From Raineya sp. (GTDB lineage Bacteria; Bacteroidota; Bacteroidia; Cytophagales; Thermonemataceae), in contig JALONN010000008.1 in NCBI GenBank assembly GCA_025454915.1, forward strand, positions 269,724 through 333,723: a stretch of 64,000 nucleotides of DNA. The letters run 5' to 3'. The notes under the pieces were generated by a model. That model was not told the origin of the DNA. It saw only the letters and a program-made list of their open reading frames with translations, and did not search any database. The position numbers and the translations under genes were made by a program. Below, piece after piece: positions 53,734 through 62,351 of the stretch (the first letter of the stretch is position 1; every line of letters begins with the position of its first letter).

Positions 53734-54156
53734 ATGCAAAATCATAAAAAAACATTTTTGGGAGTTGGATGGAAATTTCCCCCCTCATTTGATAAACAGG
53801 ACAGGTCTGTTAGAATGGTTTCTGAAGAAAAAGATATAGAGGAGAGTTTGAGAATACTTCTTTCTACAAAACCAGGTGAAAGAGTGCTCAATTTAGCTTA
53901 TGGTTGTGATATGCGTAGATTTTTATTTGAGCCTATTGATACAACCACTGTTACACTCATGAAATCGACCATTGAACAGGCTATCAATAATTATGAACCT
54001 CGTATAGAACTTAATGATGTAAATATAGAGCCTGATGATGAAGAGCCTACTCTCATTTACATTGATATAACCTATACAGTACAATTAACCAATACCCGTA
54101 CTAATATGGTATTCCCTTACTATCTATTAGAAGGAACAGAAATTTTAGATAAATAA
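53734..54156 (+). CDS. gp25-like baseplate wedge protein (Afp9-like)
   Basis: 140 residues. It is of the GPW/gp25 family: 'GVGWKFPPSFDKQDRSVRMV' at the start, then 'EESLRILLSTKPGERVLNLA' followed by 'YGCDMRRFLFEPID', with the end 'YTVQLTNTRTNMVFPYYL'. The 'ILLSTKPGER' stretch is the family's hallmark. The protein joins the baseplate to the first ring of the sheath and starts its assembly. It starts 4 bp after the PAAR-like gene. Confidence 0.93.
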   Translation: MQNHKKTFLGVGWKFPPSFDKQDRSVRMVSEEKDIEESLRILLSTKPGERVLNLAYGCDMRRFLFEPIDTTTVTLMKSTIEQAINNYEPRIELNDVNIEPDDEEPTLIYIDITYTVQLTNTRTNMVFPYYLLEGTEILDK

Positions 54157-54179
54157 TTTGAGTTTAAAATAAATATAAT

Positions 54180-57100
54180 ATGTCTATTCTTGAAAATAAT
54201 AGCCTCGAACTCATACAAAGAAAAAGCTCCATACAAGAAGAACGATTTTACAAAGCCGTACAAAAAGACTATGTCAAGATAGATGAAAGAACACTCAAAG
54301 ATGAGCTAAATTTTTTGTTAAAGTTCTCTAAATTTATCAGATATTATAATCTTAATAATCAGCCAGAAGGAGATTGGTCTGATTTTTTGATTGATGAATT
54401 GTTGGTTTTGGCTAAAATTTCGGAATATAAGCCTGAAGAATTTGAAAGTAACTTTTCAAGCAACTTTCAAAAATCACAATTTTTTATCAAAGAAGAAAAA
54501 AAAGTAAAATATCTTATCAGAGCTACAGATGGTATCTATCAATTAGCAATGCAGATAGATACATGGTTTTTTGAGCTAAAAATTGTAGAAAACTTTACAG
54601 GAACAAGACTGCCTATTCGAGATGAACTGTTCAATATGATTTCGGCAAAACTCAAAGATGCTTTGGGTATGCTCAAATTATATTTGGAGCTTTATAAAGA
54701 AACACTTTCTCTACCATCTTACGATTTTTCAGGTTTCAATTCGTTGTGGGAGCTTAAAAAAGAACCTTCTTTTGAGCCTCTTAATTTTGATTCTTTTAAG
54801 GAAAAGTTTGATTACTTTTCTTATACACTCAAAAATATATTTCAGATATTTTATGAGAATATTATATACTTGAAAAACCTTTCAGATATATATTTTGAAA
54901 AATCACTTTCTACAGATACTCACTTTCCACATATATCTTTATTGGTGGCGTTTTTACGTCTTATGGAAGTTCCAAAAGAGAATCTGAACAAGATTGCTGA
55001 AAAATACATTGAGTATTATTACAAAGAAATTTTAAAAGAAACCTATAAACCCAGTACTTTTGACCAAGTATATTTAAGCTTTAAAACCAATGCTAATGTC
55101 ACTTTTACAAATATTAATGAAAATGCTCTTTTTGTAGGAGGTAAAGGTGATCAAGGAGAAAATATTCTTTACAAAGCAGATGAACAGCTTCAAGTAAATA
55201 AAGCTGAAATTATGCAATTAAACACAATATTTGCAGACATTAGTTTTATTAGTGTAAGAGGTTATCCTAAAAAAATGGTCTCAAATGTTCTCTATAAACA
55301 CATTCCACTCAAAGACATAACTCCTTCAGAAACACTCAAAGATAAAAAGGGTTACTCTGCTTTTGGAGAGAATCAGTCAGATAGAAGTTTGGATGAGCGT
55401 ACTATGGAAAATGCAGAAGTAGGTTTTGCATTGTCCTCTTATAATTTATTATTAAGTGAAGGACACAGAGGAATATCTGTAGACTTCTTTTTCACAAAAG
55501 AATCCTTTGATTCATTGATAGAATATCTATCTTATGTACGGTATGGAACAGAAGATTCAGAGGAAGAAATATTTGTCAAAGCCTTTGTAGAGGCATTCGT
55601 AATTTATATTACTACAAGCAAAGGTTGGTTGAATGTAGATAGATATGTAGTTACAAGAAATGTAGAGACATATCAATTAACGGTTAAATTCGATTTATTA
55701 GAAAACGAACCTGCTGTTATAGCATTTAATCCTCAATTGCATCAAGGTAATTACGATATAGACCAGCCTGTTTTAAAAATTGTACTCAATAATAATTCGT
55801 ATATCTATCCATTCTCCATGATGAACAAACTAGTACTCGAAAGAATACAGATTGGGGTAGATGTAAAAAATATTAAAAACTTAAAATTGTACAATGAAAC
55901 AGGTACATTGAGTGCAGAAGCACCTTTCTATCCATTTGGTACAAACCCTGCTGTGGGTTCGTATTTTATTATTGGTAAAAATGAGATTTTTTATAAATCT
56001 TTGGAGCATCTGCAAATCAATATCAAATGGTTTAACTTACCCAAAGACCCCAATGGCTTTATGGGGTACTATCAAGAGTACAATTCTGATATTGATAATA
56101 CTACTTTCCAAGCAAGATTTTCCTCTTTAATGGGTGGAAGATGGCTACCTAGTGAAGATAGTAAAGACAATATGATCTATCAGTTGTTTAAAACCAAGCC
56201 CTCAGAAATTGGTGTAAAATCTGACTCAGAAACAGTAGCTAATGCTGGTCTGCAATCAGAAGTTGACTTTAAAATAGATACATCTAAAATTAGACAACAA
56301 GCAAACTACACAGATATACAAAAAGAAACTAATTACAGTAATTTGGTTTCAAGAGGGTTTGTAAAATTAGAACTCATCAATCCTTCTGTCGCATTTGGAC
56401 ATTCTATTTTCCCTGCGATTCTCTCAGAAGTTTTGATGGATAATGCAAAAGGGGGAATTATTGATGGATTACGAAATAAGTTGGTAGCAAATCAACCCAA
56501 ACGTAAACAACCTAATCAACCCTATACGCCTCAAATAGAAACAATATCATTAGATTACAAATCATCAGAAACAATTCTGCTAGATAGCCAGACCAAAAAA
56601 AATACGAATACAGAAAATACGGGTTGCTTTTTCCATATACATCCATTTGGAGAGCATAAAATTTATCCAAATGTATATTACCTAACAACTAATCTATTAC
56701 CTGTCATTGATTATGAAGGAGCATTGTTGATAGGGTTTGATAAGTTAGATTTACCTCAATATGTATCTATTTTGGTAGAAATATCAGAAAGTTATACAGT
56801 TTCATCAGAAGAAGAACCACCAGCCTTAGAGTGGAGCTATCTTGCTGATGATCAATGGCATTTGCTTCCAGCTTCTAAAGTATTACAAGATGGTACAAAT
56901 AGATTTTTGAAAACAGGTGTAATCGTTTTGGAACTGCCAAGAGGCATGAAAAAAGACAATACTATTCTCAATAAAAATTATTATTGGTTACGTATTGCAG
57001 CTCTTCAAAATGCTGAAAGAGCAGGGAAAATAACAACAATTACAACTCAAGTACTAAAAGCAACACTCGTGGACGATTCAATAAAGAAAGACCATTTGAA

Positions 57101-57950
57101 TCAGCCTTTATCAGCATTTAGTATTAAACGTTCATACAGCGAATTAGAAGGTATTAGAAGTATTATACAGCCTTTAGAATCGTTTGGAGGCATTCCAATA
57201 GAAACGAAAGAAAAATTCTATACCCGTATTGCAGAGTCCTTGAAACACAAAGGTAAGGCAATCACACCTTGGGATTATGAAAGGCTAATTTTAGAGCAAT
57301 TCCCTGACTTACAAGGTGTAACCTGCCTACCCAACATGACAAGCAGATCGTTGAGTAATGCAGGTAATGTACTCATTGTTGTAATCCCATATCCTGACAA
57401 GAAAAGCGAGAATCAGCTTGAACCACGAGCGAACAGTGAGCTTTTATATGAAATTAAAAAATATATTAGTGGATTTACCTCTTCTTTTGTGAAGATAGAA
57501 GTACGTAACCCTGCTTATGAACGTATTCGTATTTTGTGTAAAGTCAAATTTAAAGAAGGCTTTAGTTATGGCTTTTACTCTCAAAAGCTTAATGATGAAA
57601 TCAATAATTATTTAGCAGGAAGTCTTGTAGAATCAAGAAAATCAGGGCAATTAGGTGGTAGAATGAATATCTCAGATATTACCAGCTTTATTAGAACTCT
57701 TAATTATGTGGATTTTATCACAGAGTTTTCAATGATTCAGGTTGCACAAGATTTTAGGGGTAGATTTGTACTAATAGATACAGCAAGAGAAGGAGATGAA
57801 AAACCTTATTTACAAGCAACTAAACCTTGGTCTGTGCTTGTACCTATGGCAGAACATCAGATTAAACTTATTGACGAAAAAGAAGAAATTAGAGCAAAAC
57901 AAGCAGGTATTGATGACTTAGAGTTAGGCTCAGACCTGATTATCAACTAA
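54180..57950 (+). CDS. Large gpJ/gp6-like baseplate protein (Afp11-like)
   Basis: 1256 residues. The first ~1000 residues are an extended region specific to eCIS baseplates ('FSGFNSLWELKKEP' and many Phe/Tyr/Asn-rich blocks). The last ~250 contain the baseplate-J core: 'FYTRIAESLKHKGKAITPWD' and 'YERLILEQFPDLQGVTCLPN', followed by 'VVIPYPDKKSENQLEPRANS' and 'YISGFTSSFVKIEVRNPAYE'. It forms the wedge ring around the spike. It starts 23 bp after the gp25-like gene and is followed by DUF4255 4 bp later. Insertion-rich, but in one open frame. Confidence 0.88.
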   Translation: MSILENNSLELIQRKSSIQEERFYKAVQKDYVKIDERTLKDELNFLLKFSKFIRYYNLNNQPEGDWSDFLIDELLVLAKISEYKPEEFESNFSSNFQKSQFFIKEEKKVKYLIRATDGIYQLAMQIDTWFFELKIVENFTGTRLPIRDELFNMISAKLKDALGMLKLYLELYKETLSLPSYDFSGFNSLWELKKEPSFEPLNFDSFKEKFDYFSYTLKNIFQIFYENIIYLKNLSDIYFEKSLSTDTHFPHISLLVAFLRLMEVPKENLNKIAEKYIEYYYKEILKETYKPSTFDQVYLSFKTNANVTFTNINENALFVGGKGDQGENILYKADEQLQVNKAEIMQLNTIFADISFISVRGYPKKMVSNVLYKHIPLKDITPSETLKDKKGYSAFGENQSDRSLDERTMENAEVGFALSSYNLLLSEGHRGISVDFFFTKESFDSLIEYLSYVRYGTEDSEEEIFVKAFVEAFVIYITTSKGWLNVDRYVVTRNVETYQLTVKFDLLENEPAVIAFNPQLHQGNYDIDQPVLKIVLNNNSYIYPFSMMNKLVLERIQIGVDVKNIKNLKLYNETGTLSAEAPFYPFGTNPAVGSYFIIGKNEIFYKSLEHLQINIKWFNLPKDPNGFMGYYQEYNSDIDNTTFQARFSSLMGGRWLPSEDSKDNMIYQLFKTKPSEIGVKSDSETVANAGLQSEVDFKIDTSKIRQQANYTDIQKETNYSNLVSRGFVKLELINPSVAFGHSIFPAILSEVLMDNAKGGIIDGLRNKLVANQPKRKQPNQPYTPQIETISLDYKSSETILLDSQTKKNTNTENTGCFFHIHPFGEHKIYPNVYYLTTNLLPVIDYEGALLIGFDKLDLPQYVSILVEISESYTVSSEEEPPALEWSYLADDQWHLLPASKVLQDGTNRFLKTGVIVLELPRGMKKDNTILNKNYYWLRIAALQNAERAGKITTITTQVLKATLVDDSIKKDHLNQPLSAFSIKRSYSELEGIRSIIQPLESFGGIPIETKEKFYTRIAESLKHKGKAITPWDYERLILEQFPDLQGVTCLPNMTSRSLSNAGNVLIVVIPYPDKKSENQLEPRANSELLYEIKKYISGFTSSFVKIEVRNPAYERIRILCKVKFKEGFSYGFYSQKLNDEINNYLAGSLVESRKSGQLGGRMNISDITSFIRTLNYVDFITEFSMIQVAQDFRGRFVLIDTAREGDEKPYLQATKPWSVLVPMAEHQIKLIDEKEEIRAKQAGIDDLELGSDLIIN

Positions 57951-57954
57951 TAAT

Positions 57955-58500
57955 ATGATAGGAGAAACTTTAGAACAAGTAGCATTGGCTTTAAATGATT
58001 ATTTACAGGCTCGGTTTTCACAGGTAGGTGAATTGGCAATACTTTCCAATATTACTAAATCTGATGGAACACCTGCTATTGAAAATATGGATACTGTGGC
58101 TCTTACACTCATTCATATACAAGAAGAAAGAGTATTACAGAGAGCTAATAAATTTGATACAGGAACAGCTCCTGTGTATGTGAATTTGTATGTACTGTTT
58201 TCAGCTCATTATACAGAAACAGGCTCTTACAGACAAGCTCTTGACCACATAACGGGTGTCATAGGCTTTTTTCAGTCAAATCCTACACTTACAAAGCAAA
58301 ACATACCTACTTTACCTTCAAGAGTGGAAAAATTGGTACCCGAATTTGTGAATCAGGAAATGCAAAATGCTCATTTTGTTTGGTCAATGCTCGGAGCCAA
58401 ACATGCTCCATCGGTTATGTATAAAATACGTATGATTGTTGTAGATGATGAATTAGGATTTTCACCATCATTGTTTACAGGTTTAAGCTCCAATCCATAG
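57955..58500 (+). CDS. DUF4255 tube-terminator protein (Afp16/Pvc16-like)
   Basis: 181 residues. DUF4255 family: the start 'EQVALALNDYLQARF' and the central 'DTVALTLIHIQEERVLQ', 'PVYVNLYVLFSAHYTETGSY', 'ALDHITGVIGFFQSNPTLTK' are diagnostic. The C-terminus 'HFVWSMLGAKHAPSVMYKIR' is also typical. Pvc16/Afp16 closes the far end of the tube and sheath and sets particle length. It starts 4 bp after the J protein and ends 16 bp before an unknown gene. Confidence 0.9.
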   Translation: MIGETLEQVALALNDYLQARFSQVGELAILSNITKSDGTPAIENMDTVALTLIHIQEERVLQRANKFDTGTAPVYVNLYVLFSAHYTETGSYRQALDHITGVIGFFQSNPTLTKQNIPTLPSRVEKLVPEFVNQEMQNAHFVWSMLGAKHAPSVMYKIRMIVVDDELGFSPSLFTGLSSNP

Positions 58501-58516
58501 ACTTAACTTTTGGCTT

Positions 58517-59605
58517 ATGATGTTAGATATAAGTTTTCAGTATTATCCTATATTTAGTGTGGAGCTTTCACATAGCTACTACAATTCAGGTATTTTGCCT
58601 GATACCACTTTTACACCATTGCCAGCAACAGAAGCACTCTTACAAAAATTAGGTTTTTTGTTTAGAGTACAAGAAAATAAATTTTATGTACTTTATGACC
58701 AATTAGATGCCCAAAAGCTCATTTATACTCTGGGGAATAACTATAAAAGTATAAAACTCTATTTTGCTGTTAATCATAACAATCCCTATTTTAACATAAT
58801 TAGTAATCTGCCTTATACTCATACACAAAAAATTTATCTGAGTAACTCTCAAAAACAATATTTGAGTAAAGATGAATATGTCTCGGATAAAGACTTAATA
58901 GACTTTTTTGATTTAAAAAGTCTTTCAAGAAGTATCCCAACAGATAAGAAAGTAACACTCAAAAATGAATCAGGCGAAGTAGTATTAGATGACATTGCTA
59001 GAAATATAGATTTTGAAAAAATAACAACAGGAGTTTATCACATTGCTGTTGAAAAAGGGATTAATCAGAAAGCTTTACTAGTCAACCAGTCGCAGACTCG
59101 TTTACCTTTGGCTTTTGTTGAAATAAATCTTTCAGAAGCTACTATAAAATCTATTTTGGCAAATTTGCAGACAGAAACGCCTGTAAAATCTGAAAACTAC
59201 CAAATACGTTTTACAACACGAAAAGCCTATTGGAAATATTATCTCATTTCTAAATATGCTAAAAGTACCTCTGATGTACATATCACAAAGCATGTGAATA
59301 AAACTTTAGGTGAAGAAAAAGTAGAAAAAATTGCTAAGAGCAAAGAATCTGAAGACAAAGATAAACACAAACTTTTTAAGCCTTTAGATGATGAAATATA
59401 CAAAGGTTTAAAGGCTCAGATTTTTGTATCTTCAGAAGCAATACCTATCAAAGAAGCTTATGAAGAGGCTTTTAGCTTAAACTATAAAGTTGGAGGGATA
59501 AAAGGAGCAGGTGGAACTATTCGAAAAGTTTTGCCTATTCCCAGTATGGATTTAATAGAGGTCAAAAATGGAAAAGAATATATTTCTATTGTGGCTTATT
59601 ATTAG
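58517..59605 (+). CDS. Unknown eCIS-associated protein (possible fibre, cap or tape-measure candidate)
   Basis: 362 residues. Beta-rich N-terminal region ('MLDISFQYYPIFSVELSHSY', 'NNYKSIKLYFAVNHNNPYF'), a middle domain with 'SGEVVLDDIARNIDFEKITT' and a Lys/Glu-rich stretch near residue 265-295. The end is 'IPSMDLIEVKNGKEYISIVA'. No signal peptide and no known domain. It is the last plus-strand gene of the structural block, 16 bp after DUF4255, and ends before a bidirectional terminator. Neither a classical tape-measure gene (Afp14) nor a tail-fibre gene (Afp13) is otherwise visible, so this protein could serve one of these roles, but that is inference. Confidence 0.6.
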   Translation: MMLDISFQYYPIFSVELSHSYYNSGILPDTTFTPLPATEALLQKLGFLFRVQENKFYVLYDQLDAQKLIYTLGNNYKSIKLYFAVNHNNPYFNIISNLPYTHTQKIYLSNSQKQYLSKDEYVSDKDLIDFFDLKSLSRSIPTDKKVTLKNESGEVVLDDIARNIDFEKITTGVYHIAVEKGINQKALLVNQSQTRLPLAFVEINLSEATIKSILANLQTETPVKSENYQIRFTTRKAYWKYYLISKYAKSTSDVHITKHVNKTLGEEKVEKIAKSKESEDKDKHKLFKPLDDEIYKGLKAQIFVSSEAIPIKEAYEEAFSLNYKVGGIKGAGGTIRKVLPIPSMDLIEVKNGKEYISIVAYY

Positions 59606-59653
59606 TGTTGTCATCATTTCATTTGTGTAGATAATAACCTAATCATATAAAGT

Positions 59654-59697
59654 AAAGCAATCTTGAAGGGCTCCAACATAGTCAATCAGATTGCTTT
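59654..59697. terminator. Bidirectional terminator at end of eCIS structural block
   Basis: AAAGCAATCT (59654-59663) pairs with AGATTGCTTT (59688-59697) over 10 bp with a 24-base loop, between the convergent 58517 (+) and AAA+ (-) genes. Confidence 0.75.
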
Positions 59698-59720
59698 GTG
59701 ATTCTTACACTAAATAAAGA

Positions 59721-61007
59721 CTATCTGTTTGGTGACCAAAGTTTGCCCTCATGTTCCAAATGAGTTTGCAGGAGTTCCATCAAATCTTCTTGCCTGAGTT
59801 TCTGAAGATTTTTTTCAAGCATCCAGAGCTTGCAATATCTTCCAAAAGCTCTAATAGATGCCCCTGTATTATCTACATTGGCTGCAAAATATTCTAAATT
59901 CACTTTTTCGAGAGGAAAATCTTTGAAGGTTTCACTCCAAATATCATAACGAGTATGAGCATCAGGAATTGGAAAGGGAACTCTCACCTGAAATCTTCTC
60001 ACAAAAGCTTTATCCATGTTGGGAAGTTTGTTGGTAGCCATAAAAATAATACCTCTGTGTTCCTCCATTCTTTGGAGCAAATAGGCAATCTCCTGATTTC
60101 CATATCTGTCATTGGCAGAATTGTTTTCTGTTCTTTTTCCAAAAAGAGCATCTCCTTCATCAAAGAAGAGAATCCAGTCTTTGTTTTTAGCAATATCAAA
60201 TACTTTTCCAATATTTTTGGAGGTTTCTCCCACCCATTTACTGACTACCTGAGAGAGGTCTACTCTGTACACAGGTTTTCCAAAATCTCTCCCAAACAAA
60301 GCCACACAGACACTTTTCCCAGTACCAGGTTCACCATGAAGCAGAAACTTCATGCCTTTAGTGAATTTCTTATAAGTATTGTCTTGAATAATGGTATTGT
60401 AATGTTTCATCCAGACAGGGATGTCTTGGAGATAGAAAGTGGTTCTATCAGGAAGAATCAAATCATTCCAAGTTTCATCAGTGGTGTAAAGTGAAGCTGG
60501 GAAATCATCGGAGTATTGGTATTGGTAGGGTTTATTATAAATAAATTCATGTAAGAATTCTAAATGAAGTTGTAAAGCATCTTTATGAGAAAAAAAATCT
60601 TGTGAAACTCTACTTAAAATACATTTATGTATTAAAGAACTTGTATCTGAAAAATATTTTACACCAAACTCTATTTGTTTATTCAAATCTCTACCTACTA
60701 ACAAGAATAAAGCAGTTCGAATAGATGGATGAATAGTTTTTGTTGTAGGATTAGTTATAAAACCTAATTCTTGGGAATGTATATATTGTTCAAAATCTGA
60801 AAACTTGTTATAAATATAAGGACAAATATGAGAAGCTATAACAAGATTTGTTATAAATATCTCATTATGATCTAAACAATAAACATTCCAATCTTCTTGA
60901 AGATTTATATCCCAAAAAGTATCTAACAGTTCTCCTCCAGTAGCAATAGTGTTGAGTCTTTCATGAATAATATCTGTTAAGAAAGCTAAATTTTGCTCGA
61001 TGTTCAT
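59721..61007 (-). CDS. AAA+ ATPase (Afp15/Pvc15-like), opposite strand
   Basis: 428 residues. Residues 1-200 are an N-terminal domain with little similarity to known folds. The AAA+ core follows: Walker A 'GEPGTGKSV' at about residue 221, 'VVSKWVGETSKNIGKVFDIA', Walker B 'WILFFDEGDALFG' at about 285, sensor 1 'GIIFMATNKLP' and the Arg-finger area 'FVRRFQVRVPFP'. In Afp/PVC systems a protein of this kind (Afp15/Pvc15) is needed for particle assembly or cargo loading. Here it is encoded on the minus strand, convergent to the structural genes, with its own candidate promoter (TATTTTTG at 61021-61028). Confidence 0.88.
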   Translation of the reverse strand: MNIEQNLAFLTDIIHERLNTIATGGELLDTFWDINLQEDWNVYCLDHNEIFITNLVIASHICPYIYNKFSDFEQYIHSQELGFITNPTTKTIHPSIRTALFLLVGRDLNKQIEFGVKYFSDTSSLIHKCILSRVSQDFFSHKDALQLHLEFLHEFIYNKPYQYQYSDDFPASLYTTDETWNDLILPDRTTFYLQDIPVWMKHYNTIIQDNTYKKFTKGMKFLLHGEPGTGKSVCVALFGRDFGKPVYRVDLSQVVSKWVGETSKNIGKVFDIAKNKDWILFFDEGDALFGKRTENNSANDRYGNQEIAYLLQRMEEHRGIIFMATNKLPNMDKAFVRRFQVRVPFPIPDAHTRYDIWSETFKDFPLEKVNLEYFAANVDNTGASIRAFGRYCKLWMLEKNLQKLRQEDLMELLQTHLEHEGKLWSPNR

Positions 61008-61020
61008 TTGATTTTTTTCT

Positions 61021-61028
61021 CAAAAATA
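61021..61028 (-). promoter_or_regulatory. Candidate -7 box for the AAA+ gene
   Basis: The minus strand reads TATTTTTG (TAnnTTTG consensus) only 13 bases before the AAA+ ATG, which would give a very short leader. It directly abuts the dyad at 61028-61054. Confidence 0.4.
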
Positions 61029-61054
61029 CATACTTTTCGTAAAAAAAAGTATGT
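61028..61054. promoter_or_regulatory. Inverted repeat over the start codon of the 61051 gene
   Basis: ACATACTTTT (61028-61037) and AAAAGTATGT (61045-61054) form a perfect 10-bp dyad with a 7-base spacer. The ATG of the plus-strand gene (61051) lies in the right arm. The left arm touches the AAA+ gene's candidate -7 box. It could be an operator shared by the divergent pair, or an RNA hairpin that hides the start codon. Confidence 0.5.
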
Positions 61055-62349
61055 TTCGAATATTTATCATATATCTAATATTCTTTATATCTATAATACC
61101 TCTTTACAGTCAAAACAAACGTTATGATTTTGTGTTTGAAGACTGTAACCTAAAAGTAGACTTACCTACCAACTACCAAGTAAAACACTCTCCTAACAAA
61201 AGAGCTAAAATAACCATCCCTGATATCGGTAAAGCATATATCTATGCTGAAATACCTGAATTGATGAGATCTGTTTTTATAGATGTTTTTTTATATGATG
61301 ATACTGATACAGCTAGTATTAAATATTTCATCAAAGAAAAAGACTTTACTTTTGGGCTATTTACTCCTAAAGAAGCTAAAAAAGAGAAAAAGAGAAGAAT
61401 AAAAATAGCCCAATCTCTCATAGATACCTTTACAGTTCAGCATCCAACATTTAAGACCAAAGGGCTTTTATACCAAAATTATAATACCCATATAACCAAA
61501 GAAAAATATTATTATAGAATTATTTTGGATACTCGTTATGGTTTGAATATCAATACTGTGAATTTTATATTTATAGATTTCTATACTAATAAAAGACTCT
61601 CCCAAAGTGAATTGAATACATATATAAATAGTTGGATAAAAAATATAGAATTAACACACTATACAATTTTAAATGGTGAGAACTTAAAAAAAATAGCTCA
61701 TGATGGAAGAAAACCATTTGAAGATGGATATCCTATTTGGAAAAAACAAAGAGATAGTCTTGAGCAAATAGAAGAAAAACAAAAAAGACGTTTTGGTGGA
61801 GATACTTTAGAAATAGGAGGGTTTCAAGATGGCTATTATATAGCTTTCAAGACAAAAGATTCCTTGCTTTTTAAGCATCTTGTAAATGTAGATAGTAGTG
61901 ACTTTTATGTAGAAATTTATTATTATAACTTTGTTGATGTATCACCTTTTTCAGGCCATGAATACACAGGGGAAGAAGGAAATATAAAAACAGGTAGAAT
62001 AAATATTTATCATGCTTTCAGACCTGGAGGAGAAACATATTTGAATATAGCACCTAATCATTTATACAGTAGTTTTGAAACATATATAGAAGCACATATC
62101 AAATGGGTTATGGATAATCCTGATAGAAGAAATGCTGTATATCATACTAATTTTGAACCCAATATTAAAAATAATAAGGACGTTGGTTATGTATATAAAT
62201 TAAATAAAAATAATTTTGTTTACCTTTATTTTTTTCAAATAAAAGATAAATATTTTTGCATGTTTACAGAAGCAGACAAGAACTTCAAAAATAAAAGCAT
62301 CATAGAATTTGTAATCAAAAATTTAGATATTATTCCTAAAAACAGATAA
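61051..62349 (+). CDS. Hypothetical secreted protein downstream of eCIS
   Basis: 432 residues. A signal peptide at about 1-21 ('IFFISIIPLYSQ') indicates export. The mature protein is beta-rich and Tyr-rich ('YDFVFEDCNLKVDLPTNYQV', 'YYYNFVDVSPFSGHEYTGEE') with a central Lys-rich helix. No family recognised. It is followed 2 bp later by the 360-residue gene, so the pair is coexpressed. The export signal makes it an unlikely cargo of an intracellularly assembled eCIS. An immunity or accessory role for its neighbour is possible but unproven. Confidence 0.55.
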   Translation: MFRIFIIYLIFFISIIPLYSQNKRYDFVFEDCNLKVDLPTNYQVKHSPNKRAKITIPDIGKAYIYAEIPELMRSVFIDVFLYDDTDTASIKYFIKEKDFTFGLFTPKEAKKEKKRRIKIAQSLIDTFTVQHPTFKTKGLLYQNYNTHITKEKYYYRIILDTRYGLNINTVNFIFIDFYTNKRLSQSELNTYINSWIKNIELTHYTILNGENLKKIAHDGRKPFEDGYPIWKKQRDSLEQIEEKQKRRFGGDTLEIGGFQDGYYIAFKTKDSLLFKHLVNVDSSDFYVEIYYYNFVDVSPFSGHEYTGEEGNIKTGRINIYHAFRPGGETYLNIAPNHLYSSFETYIEAHIKWVMDNPDRRNAVYHTNFEPNIKNNKDVGYVYKLNKNNFVYLYFFQIKDKYFCMFTEADKNFKNKSIIEFVIKNLDIIPKNR

Positions 62350-62351
62350 TT

